From: Diplonema papillatum
Lineage: Eukaryota > Euglenozoa > Diplonemea > Diplonemida > Diplonemidae
Assembly (NCBI GenBank): GCA_030068145.1
Contig: JAPJBO010000608.1
Location: 1-64,000, forward strand
Direction: 5' to 3'
DNA: 64,000 bases
Below, piece after piece: positions 11,530 through 20,724 of this stretch (positions within the stretch are counted from its first letter, which is position 1; every line of letters begins with the position of its first letter). Made by a program: the position numbers and the translations under genes. Below the pieces are notes generated by a model. It had not been told where the DNA came from and did no database searches. It saw only the letters and a program-made list of their open reading frames with translations.

Positions 11530-13735
11530 CCCTGGTTTTCTTGTACTTGCTGCTCATTTTGTTCCGCCCCCCCTCTCCGGTACACCCTTCTTCTTTTGAC
11601 TGATTGAGCGATTGCGTGCAACTATTAGCCCCGTTTCCACGCCTGGCTCGTGACTTTCTGGAGGGACTGCCTGCTTCTTCCGAGCAAATCGTGCGCCCCT
11701 AGTCAAGGTATCGAGCGAGAACATTTCCGGAGTTGGGGCTTGCACTGATAAACGGGGTAACGGACGATCAGCGTCAACTGATGAAATTGATGAGGTAAAA
11801 GTCTTGTTCTTCGCGTGTACAGTGCATGAACCTGTTTGGGGGGGTTTCCTGTGTATTGGCACGTTTTAGTTGGCCTCGTTTTCTCATTCGTGCGCAACCG
11901 TTGGTCCGGAAATGTTCCCGTCAGTACAAATGTACTATTAAGAAGAAGAAATGAAATGCGTAGATTTGTTGGTGAAAGCGAGGCACGTCTTTTCTGCACT
12001 GTGTTGTGCGAGCTGTCCCCTCCCCACCTCCCGCTTCCCCATCAACGACAGGAAGGGTCCGACTAGCCCACCCGGGGGTGGTCGATTCCTTCCTGACCGG
12101 TCCTCCAATGGGGAGGTTTGAGCTACAATTTCCTTTTGGTATATTTGTGTTTCCGACGATCCGGTGCGGGCGTTCAGATTGGTGTCCTCTTTTTCCTTAA
12201 GAGTGAAAGTTCTTTGTGTTGGTGTTGGCTTGTTGGTTGCTGTTGGTTTCTTTGGAGGTTGCGGTCCCTGGCTTGCTAGGGCCGACTCGGCGAGGGACAA
12301 TCCAATAGACACGTGAGCTGAATGGCGCGGTCGGCCAGCAAACGCAAGCTTGCTCGCCGCCAGCTGAGCTCCGTCTGTTAGACTCACAGCCACGGTTGCG
12401 CACCTGCCGCCTCCGTCGCTTAGTCAGTCCCGCACAGGCCGCCCCTGCTAGCAGCGGCTGCGCCGTCGGCTCTGTCCCACAGCTTTAGCAGGCCAGCTAA
12501 GGACCGTAACCAGTAACCACGTATTCTGTTTGGGCGAATGCGGCATTAAATGTACGTTAAATGCGCGGGACGAGTGGAAGCAACGGCTCCGAGCGACCCC
12601 TCGAAGGAGCGGAATTTAATAGCTATTTCTCAACACAGGAAAATCACTGCATGTACCCATGTATTGACAGTGGCATCCTGCTCGGCAATCCGTAAGCCCG
12701 CCCACCACGGTCGGCTGCAAGCGTGTGCGTTATCTCAGGTGCACACAATGCCCCATGGGAAGCCGCAGGAGTTCCTACCAACCGCCGTCCGAGTCAGCGA
12801 AGCCACTGCTACACCGTCAAGTCGGTGAGGCCGGTATGCCTTGGAAACACCCGTTTTGCCTTCGCCTACGAAACCCTGACCGGGAGCGCTTTTTCAACAA
12901 AAGACGTAAACGAACCCAGGGTAGTTGGTACACGGGCGTGTTTACAAAGCCACTACCGGGGGATTAGCTTCTGTATCCACATGGACTGCCAGTCCAAATC
13001 TGGAAAAGCCGGAAGAGATGCCGCGATTCCAGCGGGATCTCGATTGCGTGAAGCTTGGTCATAAAAATCCGCGTTGAGCCGCACTCTTCGCGGCTCGCCC
13101 CTAAAAAAGCCGAGAGTCCGAGCGGGATATACGCCGCGTACCCGCCCGGTTCCCATCAATCGTCCACAAGATAAAGCGCAACCACACGTGAAGGCTGTAC
13201 GAAGTTCTCTTATCGAGGGGAGCAGCAGGACACCTTGTCCAGGTGGGTAGCGCCACCTCCCCGATGCGAGCGGATTGCCGGTTGGATGCCGGCAACTGCA
13301 CCTCTGTACCACCGACACCCTCTGGGTGCTTCCGGTTACGCGCAATCGGGGGTTTGAAACACGATGATCGTGGTGCATCATGAGACTGTAGCCACGGTTG
13401 CTCAGTAATTTTTCGATGCAAGCAAAAGTCTACTGAAACCAAGTCCTTTTCTTTGTAGGAACAATGCTTTGCGAAAGAGAACACTGGCAGGGAGAAGGTT
13501 AGCCTAACGATCATATTCACTCACTATCAATCACTCCCCCGGCACGTACAAACAGGTTGCCCCGAGGGCTGTGCGGTTCCCGCAACTTCCTCAGATGGGT
13601 CAGCCCCGTGGGCCGGCCCCTACTTTGCAGAGAGTGCAACGGTCTCCGTTGGGTGACATCATGGCGTTTCAACCCACTTTCTCCCCACCCGCTCGCATTA
13701 TGGACTGCACATTCTTCAGCCTGAGTGAAAATCCC
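11530..13735. other. Intergenic region with a dispersed-repeat scrap
   Basis: No supported gene. Bases 12148-12195 (GTGTTTCCGACGATCCGGTG, ATTGGTGTC) resemble 32236-32290 and, more weakly, 26771-26815. Confidence 0.45.
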
Positions 13736-13738
13736 AGT

Positions 13739-13815
13739 GGGATAATGAGCCGAATGGGATAATGAGCCCCAGAACGGGATAATCAGCCGGCAGAGTGGGG
13801 TAATGAGGCCTGGGG
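13739..13815. repeat. Short tandem GGGATAATGAGCC-like repeat, 4 copies
   Basis: Four imperfect copies of GGGATAATGAGCC, about 20 bp apart, just before the long inverted repeat. Confidence 0.75.
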
Positions 13816-13855
13816 TGAGAGGCGAAAATGAGGTCCCCATGGTGCACAAACTGAT

Positions 13856-14168
13856 CGGCAAGTGCCCACTGTTTCGCCGAGAAAACAGCCCCAGTTCCGT
13901 GCACAGGGCTCCCGGCACACAAGCAAGATCCACCAGTTTACAGTACAACTACGATTCTTCACGGAGGTGGGCAAGGCTGGCTTGCGTCGTCTGAGAATCT
14001 GTGTAGGCCCATCCAGACACACATCCAGCTGTCTAGTCCTATCCCAGCCTTGCCCACCTCCGTGAAGAATCGTAGTTGTACTGTAAACTGGTGGATCTTG
14101 CTTGTGTGCCGGGAGCCCTGTGCACGGAACTGGGGCTGTTTTCTCGGCGAAACAGTGGGCACTTGCCG
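13856..14168. repeat. Perfect 125-bp inverted repeat with 63-bp spacer
   Basis: Left arm 13856-13980 and right arm 14044-14168 are exact reverse complements over all 125 bases. The arm starts CGGCAAGTGCCCACTGTTTC and ends GAGGTGGGCAAGGCTGG. It lies 53 bp beyond the stop codon of the superoxide-reductase-like gene, so read-through transcription from that gene would yield a long hairpin RNA. Confidence 0.97.
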
Positions 14169-14220
14169 CCCCAGTTCATAGTCAACTGTGCCTACGACAG
14201 GCTTCCGTTCTTTGGCGCCG

Positions 14221-17200
14221 TCAAGCTCTCGAAGAGAGCTCCAGCTCCGTTTCTTCCATCATCGAGGTGAACGAGGGTCGCTGCGCTCTTTGAGACGCCT
14301 TGGATATCACCAGCCCAGCTCCAAGCACGGTCAGGGACCCAGCCAAGCAAACCACCCCCCACAGTAAAACCATCGCGACGAAGTCGTCATCGTTGTCTTC
14401 TGCACCACCACCAACATCATCAACACCCACGAATGCTACTGCGCGAGCCACCTCGCAGGAAGCCTCCCAAGCGTTGTATGGCGTGTCCACGAGGTGCGGC
14501 TGGCTCGCCACAAGCCCGAACCCCGCGTAAAACGCGTAAACTTGCACCACGGAAGTGCCAACCGGCGGCGAAAACGACAGGAGAACCGCCGCGCCGCCTT
14601 CTGGCGGGTCGTTCCACCCCGTCAGGGCGACCACAGCTCCGTTCTGGTCGACCGCGTAAAGGGCTCCCAACCATTCGACCGGCGAGTCGCCCATAGCATC
14701 CTCGGACAGCATTGGCACAGCGGCGGGGGCTGAGGCGTTGACGCTCAACGTGCCATCGGCGTTGGTGTAGCTCACCAAGCGCACAGCAGGCAGTTCCGAA
14801 GACGTGTCACCGGCGGAGGAGCTGTCGCCGTCGGGTCCCGAAGTTGAGTTGTGCACAGTGGCTGCGTGTGCCATCATCTGCGCCCGCATGTTCGACAATC
14901 TCGTACAAGGCTTGGTCCCACCGCAAGAAACGAAGCCGCATACCACGTCTCCTGCATCAGCAGCAGGCGTTACGACGGTCGACGTTTTCTGGAAGTGCAA
15001 ACCACCGGTAGTGTGCAAAAAGTACGCTACCACGCTCGTCGCCTGCTTCGGAAGCTGAAACGTGAATTCGGGCACTATCTTCTGCCAGGTGTACTTCCCC
15101 GCCCCGATGATGGTGCCGGTCTGGTCTTCGACGTACATGGCCTCGAGGAACTGCGGCCCGACTTGCGTCCCATTCCACATGGTGATGGGGAAGTCGGCGG
15201 AAGGGATCCACCGGACAGTGACAGACCCGTTCGCGGTTTCAACGCTAAGGTAAGGGTTGGCATCTGCAACGGGATCGGGAAACCGCCTCAGTGCGTCGGC
15301 GCGCAGAACGTCAAACTGGATGCAGCTGCCGTCTGCGGAGGGTAACCCCGTGTCGACGTGGCAGCCTGAAAGCCGGCATTCCACCACACCGCCTGAGGCA
15401 GGTGCCGCCTTCGTGAGGTTGAAAGGAATGCTTCCAAAGAGTCCGTGGACGTTGCAGAAGGCAAACGCGGTCATTTGCGTGGTCCCCGCTGGGATGCGGA
15501 AGGAGAGGAGCGGCGCCTCGGTCGTGGCGCTCAACTCCGTCATAGCGATGATCCTCTCGTCTTGGTCCTCAACGTAGATAGTAGAGATGAAATGAACGGT
15601 CGCAGGATCTGCCGAAGCGACCTGCGGATGGGGAGCGGAAGGCGTCCCCACAGTCACCGCCGCCATGGTTTCGTTGTCCGACGTTTCGATACGCGGCGTG
15701 TGTTTCGGACTGACGTTCGGTCGAAACGGATCGGGCGTGTTGTAGTGATTGAGTTGTTGCATACGGATTTCAGACGCACGCAGGGCGAAGGCAAAGCAGT
15801 GGAGCAACTGTGGCCGGGAAGCGCAGGCGCTAACCCCACATGTGTGCGTGACCCCGCGGGTACGCGAGGTGTCGACCGTGATGTTCGGTAGGGCGATCAG
15901 TCCCTCCGTTGTGCTCAGGAATTGAACCGACAGTTCGGCGGTGTCCTCCACGATCGAGAACGAAAGCACGTTCGGAAACCCTCCGTAGGCGGCGTAAGAC
16001 GCGCCGCCGATGACTACCCCGGCCGCGTCGAACACGAGCACGTACCGAACATCGCTGGTTACCGGCTGCGGCGACGCGAAAATCCCCCCGCTCTGCCCGT
16101 CTGCGGCTGCGGGGGCGCCGCTTCCGTCGGCGGCGCCGATCTTCACGACGAATTTCGTGCCCATCTGCCGCATGGTGTACGCGTACTTGCTCCCCGCGCT
16201 CCACGGACCGACCGACTTGTCCAGCTGCTTCGCCCAAAGGCGCGCGTCTCCGTGGATGGCTGCGAATTGGATGCAATACGGCTCGGGACCGTATTTCGGC
16301 GAAAAAAAGATTTCACCGGGCTCGACCAGGCAACTTTTTTTGTCGAGCATCCTTGAGGCGACCGCAGTGAACGTGCGGTCCATTACGAACGGGTCTCCCC
16401 GGAGCAATCCTTGGTTGTTGTACATCAAGAAAGCCGTCAAAGTCGTGGTCCCTGCTGGGACCTCAAATTCGAACGCGTCATCGTAGTACGTTGTTCCGGT
16501 AAACATCGCCATCGCGATCACGGTCGAATCCTGGTTCTCCACAAAGACGTGCGTGATGTACCTCACATCCGACGGATCTGGGCGGCCGTTCCAATAGTCT
16601 AGGTCGTCCCCGGAGACAACCACCCTCGTAGCAGTCTTCCACCCGACATACGGCGCCTCGAAGGTGTAGTTGCTCGCAGTCGGTGGGAACGGCTCCACGA
16701 CGCCGGTTATCAACTTATGGCGGGAGATCACGACCGATTTCTCGTTTTCGAACAGCGGGCAACTCTGCGCCCCCTTTGCCATCGATCCGCACGCAGAGAC
16801 GCCGCACATCCGGGGCGACTCGAAGGGGGTCAAACTGCTGGCGCGGCCGTCCACCGACAGGTTTGAGCTTGCGAACAGCCCGTGCTGGTTGCACAGCGCG
16901 AACGCGGTCAAGTGCGTGACGCCGGTAGGGATCGTGAAACCGAGAACCGCAGGCTCCACATCGACCACTGTCAACTGACCTGCGGCGACGACACGCCCCA
17001 GCTGGTCTTCGACGTAGATCAGTTCAATAAAGTGGAGAAGCGTGGGGTCCATTGAGAATGTAGTTGGGTGCGTAGGGTCGGACGGATCCCCCGACACCGT
17101 CCCCAAGCCTACGGTTACCTTGCCGGTGCTCGAATCCGCGTCGAGTGTGATAAACGGGGTGTGCTTCGCGTTGGAGTCAGAAGGCGGAAAAGCTGAAGTC

Positions 17201-18714
17201 GTGCTGAAGCTCGACTCCTGCCTGCGCAACGCCTCTGCCTTCAAAACGCTGAATTGCGCGCACTGGTGGTCGGAGTCCAGCCCCAACTCGTTTGAAGAAC
17301 ACACATTTAGCTCGCAAAACGATGGGGCATCCCTGTGATAGTACGGGGAAACAGCCGATTCCCCTTGGAAAAGCCCGTGTTTGTTGCACAACGCGAAAGG
17401 TGTGAGCGACGAGACGCTTTGAGAGACCTTGAAGCGCAAGCTCGGAGGTCCAGCCGACGTGGCGGTGAATTCCGCCATTGCGACGACAGTGTCGCTTTCG
17501 TCATCGACCACGTAGATACTCGCGATGTAGTGCACCTCTCCCGGATCCTCACTTGCTACTGTCGGATGCCCAGCCCCGAGCCCTACAGTGACCAGGGCGA
17601 ACCCGCTATCGAACTTCTGCACTGGGAGGTGTAGTGTATCTCCGCTGCTGGGTAAAAACGGGTCAACCTGGTTCACCTCCGCGCGGTGGTGTCGCAAAGC
17701 ATCAACCCTCCTTGCCTCCAACAGTTTGCACCTTGCTGGCTGACGACGTCTTCCACACACTCTAACACCACAGGGATCGAGGAGCCTTGAACGCATTTCC
17801 TCCGGAATCGTGACACGCGGTAGGCTGTGCAGTCCGATCTTGCTGTCAAAGAAAAAGGCTTCAAGGTACTCAGAATCCCTGGGAATATAAAACGAGTATT
17901 CCAGCCACTTCTCGTTGGGGTCGTAAGCGGTGGGGGTGTACGCGGCGACAACCCGAGCTTGGTTCTTAACGTAAATCATCTTGACGGTGAAGAAGTCATT
18001 CACAGCTTGCGACGGGAAGGGGAAACGAGCAACCTGCCTCTCTGCGTCGATTACGATGTTGGCGACTCCGGTATCGGTGGTATTGGCGGACGATGCACCG
18101 GTCAGCTGCTTGTGCAGGATGAGTGCATCCGTCTCCACAAGCTGGCTCTGCAGGCAATTTCCTTGGTCATCAAACCCTACATCATCGGGAAAGCACGGGG
18201 TCAGACACCGGCCATCGTCGTCTGCCACACCCACTGTGCTAGGGACAGGCGTCGAGTTGCTCGCGAAATACCCGTGCACGTTACAGAGTGCGTACCCTGT
18301 AAGAGCTGTAGTTGTTCCATTCAGCGAGACCTCAAGCCGCGGCGTTGCCTGGGTGGCCAGGAAGGTCGCCACGCCTAGAATCTTATCGTTTTGGTCTGTC
18401 ACCCACAATTTCGATATGTAGTGCAGCTCCGCCGGGTCGGTGCTGGCGACGTTGGGGTGGACAGGGCCGTTTGGGTGGCCTGGCACCGTTCCGAGACCGA
18501 CGGTTACTACGGCTTTGCCGTTCTCAAACCAGACGTGCGGTGTATGCACGTCGGTTGCATCAGGAGGAAACGGGTCGTCCGAAGATGGTGTTATTAGTAG
18601 CTGCTGGCGTCTCGCCTCAGCGAGCTCGTTGTTGAACTGGGCGTCGCAATCTGTCGCTGCTGTTGACGCGACGCACGCTCCCAACAACAACAACTGCCTC
18701 CAGGCGACGCTCAT
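14221..18714 (-). CDS. Secreted, membrane-anchored protein with nine tandem superoxide-reductase-like domains
   Basis: This 1497-residue single-exon protein has a signal peptide (1-20, MSVAWRQLLLLGACVASTAA), nine modules of about 150 residues, a membrane segment (about 1446-1470) and a 27-residue tail. The modules match the iron domain of desulfoferrodoxin/superoxide reductase, which reduces superoxide at an Fe held by four His and one Cys. Module 1 has His57 (HTP), His86 (HP), His98 (LHYI), Cys144 and His147 (CNVHG). Module 3 has His362, 383, 395, Cys443 and His446. Module 4 has His518, 549, 561, Cys608 and His611. Module 7 has His1005, 1029, 1041, Cys1087 and His1090. Modules 2, 5, 6, 8 and 9 keep the fold words (IYVEDQ-like strand) but have lost the ligands. 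The second and third His are 12 apart against 6 in bacterial enzymes, an even insertion. Lys precedes the first His only in modules 4 and 7. CxxxC...C linkers separate the modules. Catalysis is inferred. Confidence 0.85.
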   Translation of the reverse strand: MSVAWRQLLLLGACVASTAATDCDAQFNNELAEARRQQLLITPSSDDPFPPDATDVHTPHVWFENGKAVVTVGLGTVPGHPNGPVHPNVASTDPAELHYISKLWVTDQNDKILGVATFLATQATPRLEVSLNGTTTALTGYALCNVHGYFASNSTPVPSTVGVADDDGRCLTPCFPDDVGFDDQGNCLQSQLVETDALILHKQLTGASSANTTDTGVANIVIDAERQVARFPFPSQAVNDFFTVKMIYVKNQARVVAAYTPTAYDPNEKWLEYSFYIPRDSEYLEAFFFDSKIGLHSLPRVTIPEEMRSRLLDPCGVRVCGRRRQPARCKLLEARRVDALRHHRAEVNQVDPFLPSSGDTLHLPVQKFDSGFALVTVGLGAGHPTVASEDPGEVHYIASIYVVDDESDTVVAMAEFTATSAGPPSLRFKVSQSVSSLTPFALCNKHGLFQGESAVSPYYHRDAPSFCELNVCSSNELGLDSDHQCAQFSVLKAEALRRQESSFSTTSAFPPSDSNAKHTPFITLDADSSTGKVTVGLGTVSGDPSDPTHPTTFSMDPTLLHFIELIYVEDQLGRVVAAGQLTVVDVEPAVLGFTIPTGVTHLTAFALCNQHGLFASSNLSVDGRASSLTPFESPRMCGVSACGSMAKGAQSCPLFENEKSVVISRHKLITGVVEPFPPTASNYTFEAPYVGWKTATRVVVSGDDLDYWNGRPDPSDVRYITHVFVENQDSTVIAMAMFTGTTYYDDAFEFEVPAGTTTLTAFLMYNNQGLLRGDPFVMDRTFTAVASRMLDKKSCLVEPGEIFFSPKYGPEPYCIQFAAIHGDARLWAKQLDKSVGPWSAGSKYAYTMRQMGTKFVVKIGAADGSGAPAAADGQSGGIFASPQPVTSDVRYVLVFDAAGVVIGGASYAAYGGFPNVLSFSIVEDTAELSVQFLSTTEGLIALPNITVDTSRTRGVTHTCGVSACASRPQLLHCFAFALRASEIRMQQLNHYNTPDPFRPNVSPKHTPRIETSDNETMAAVTVGTPSAPHPQVASADPATVHFISTIYVEDQDERIIAMTELSATTEAPLLSFRIPAGTTQMTAFAFCNVHGLFGSIPFNLTKAAPASGGVVECRLSGCHVDTGLPSADGSCIQFDVLRADALRRFPDPVADANPYLSVETANGSVTVRWIPSADFPITMWNGTQVGPQFLEAMYVEDQTGTIIGAGKYTWQKIVPEFTFQLPKQATSVVAYFLHTTGGLHFQKTSTVVTPAADAGDVVCGFVSCGGTKPCTRLSNMRAQMMAHAATVHNSTSGPDGDSSSAGDTSSELPAVRLVSYTNADGTLSVNASAPAAVPMLSEDAMGDSPVEWLGALYAVDQNGAVVALTGWNDPPEGGAAVLLSFSPPVGTSVVQVYAFYAGFGLVASQPHLVDTPYNAWEASCEVARAVAFVGVDDVGGGAEDNDDDFVAMVLLWGVVCLAGSLTVLGAGLVISKASQRAQRPSFTSMMEETELELSSRA

Positions 18715-18954
18715 GGTCGCGGATGCCTGCCTTCTTCACAGCCCGCTCTCGGAAAGTCAGCGCGATAGCGATGACAACGAGAACACGAAAAATGACAGGA
18801 GGGCGAGACCGGGCCTGGGACTGCTAAGGCGTGACAAACCCGCCCCTGTCCCTCCCCCCCCCCACGAGACTAGCCAGCCCCCCGACACGGAATCTCTTTC
18901 TTTTTAGCGTTATTTGTGGATTAGAAGGTTTTTCGTTTTGGGTTCTCTGCAGAC

Positions 18955-19375
18955 ACCCGTGGTGCCCTCGGCTTCGGTGTCGCTTCGGACATCCCCGGGG
19001 GTGAAGGCCCACGCTTCCGTCTCTTGGTCGTGCTCGGGTTGTTGCTGTAGTCGACGCGTAATCGAGCTCAAGTCGTCTAGGTGAATTGACTCATCAGATG
19101 CCGTAGCTAGCTCGAACCCTGAAAAGCGGGATGGGAGGGAGAAAGGAGGGCAGCACGACATGCCGACGTGCGAAGACTGCAGGGTGCTACCGGACCTGCA
19201 GAGCGTGCGAAGACTGCAGGGTGCTACCGGACCTGCAGAGTCGGCGACCAGGACAGTGCTGCAAGCGGGGGCACCACCACCGGGTGCTACAGCAACAACC
19301 CGAGCACGACCAGCAGAAGAGACGGAAGCACGGGCCTTCACCCCCGGGGACGCCCGAAGCGACACAGAAGCCAAG
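18955..19375. repeat. Inverted repeat, ~90-bp arms
   Basis: Bases 18968-19050 (CCCGGGGGTGAAGGCCCACG, GTCGTGCTCGGGTTGTTGCT) recur inverted at about 19285-19371 (CGAGCACGACCAGCAGAAGA, GGCCTTCACCCCCGGGGACG). Between them a ~35-bp unit around GAAGACTGCAGGGTGCTACC is duplicated in tandem. Open frames exist on both strands of 18910-19822, but none has recognisable protein character. Confidence 0.7.
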
Positions 19376-19900
19376 ACGCAAGCAGCTAGCGCCGGTGAAG
19401 AAGCAGCCGACGCCACCGAGGCGCGCCACAAAGGAAGCGGCGGATGCCGGCACCGACACCGCCATCTTCTGGCTCGTCGGTCTCGTTTCGTGCCACCTCT
19501 CTTCGTCGCTGGTACCTCAACTTGCACCTCTGCCCGCCTCGGAATGCACGTCTCTATCTTCGATGATGGCGAGTCCTTCCGCCGCCGCTTCGTTGCCAGC
19601 GGCCGAACTGGTGCTGTCGCCTTTTGCGGCGTTCTCACCAGAAACACGACACGGTGCGCTCTAAGAGGCAGTCACGAAAGAGAGCAGGTGCAGATTGTCG
19701 CCACAGATTCTTTGCATTCTAACCCAAACGATATGCGTCGACTGAGCTCGATTATTCGCCGAGGCAAGTCGGTGGCGTGGTGCTGTGCGGCACATCACAG
19801 GAAGACGATGGGCTCGCGGTGAAGTACTGCTCGCAACTTCGCCCTCGGGAAGGCTCGGGGGGAAATCATGTCCTCGGGACACAAGGCCCCGTATTTAGAG

Positions 19901-20283
19901 CTATTGGTGTGATCCGCCCTATTGGTGTGATCCGCCCTATTGGTGTGATCCGCCCTATTGGTGTGATCCGCCCTATTGGTGTGATCCGCCCCTATTGGTG
20001 TGATCCGCCCTATTGGTGTGATCCGCCCTATTGGTGTGATCCGCCCTATTGGTGTGATCCGCCCTATTGGTGTGATCCGCCCTATTGGTGTGATCCGCCC
20101 TATTGGTGTGATCCGCCCTATTGGTGTGATCCGCCCTATTGGTGTGATCCGCCCTATTGGTGTGATCCGCCCTATTGGTGTGATCCGCCCTATTGGTGTG
20201 ATCCGCCCTATTGGTGTGATCCGCCCTATTGGTGTGATCCGCCCTATTGGTGTGATCCGCCCTATTGGTGTGATCCGCCCTCC
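19901..20283. repeat. 18-bp satellite, about 21 copies
   Basis: The unit is TATTGGTGTGATCCGCCC. Copies are almost identical; one has an extra C near 19990. Because 18 is a multiple of three, frames stay open across it (PIGVIR or YWCDPP repeats), which is not evidence of a gene. Confidence 0.97.
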
Positions 20284-20455
20284 AGTTTTCCGTAGTTCTT
20301 CCGTACTTCTTCCGTAGTCTTGCCGTACTAAGGGGTGTCCAAAAATTATTTTACAGTGAAAGTTCGCTTTTTACCCAAGTACGTGCGCAGGGCTGTCAGT
20401 TTGGTCTCTGCATGCCTGGAGCATCAAAAATCTGCCTCTTCTGCAACCAAAAAAG

Positions 20456-20660
20456 AGTGTGCTTACTTCGAAGGAGGCTAGAGGGGGAGAAACAATACAA
20501 CTACAAAATGGGTCTTTTTTGTTGAACGCTTACGCCCGCCACTAAACCCAGATTCACCTGTGTTTCGTGTGGGCTACAGCACATTTACCTCCTTTGATCT
20601 TTTGCAGCTGGCAGTCTCCTCAAGTATTTCCGACAAAGCAGGTGCTTATACAAAAAAAAC
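20456..20660 (+). repeat. Dispersed repeat family A, copy 2 (inside the transposon)
   Basis: Nearly identical to 5268-5450 from TGTGCTTACTTCGAAGGAGG onward, and continues into GCAGGTGCTTATACAAAAAA. Confidence 0.9.
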
Positions 20661-20724
20661 GAGGCAGAAAATCGACCGCTAGATTCTACTGGTTGTGTCA
20701 CAGAATATCTGTATTTGCATCATG

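Noticed and set aside
18910-19822. Genes on either strand (245 and 220 residues)
   Set aside because: The similarity between the two strands comes from an inverted repeat; composition is Ser/Arg/Ala-biased without conserved motifs.
19777-20317. PIGVIR / YWCDPP repeat proteins
   Set aside because: Product of the 18-bp satellite; one copy has an extra base that would break the frame, and no flanking domain is visible.
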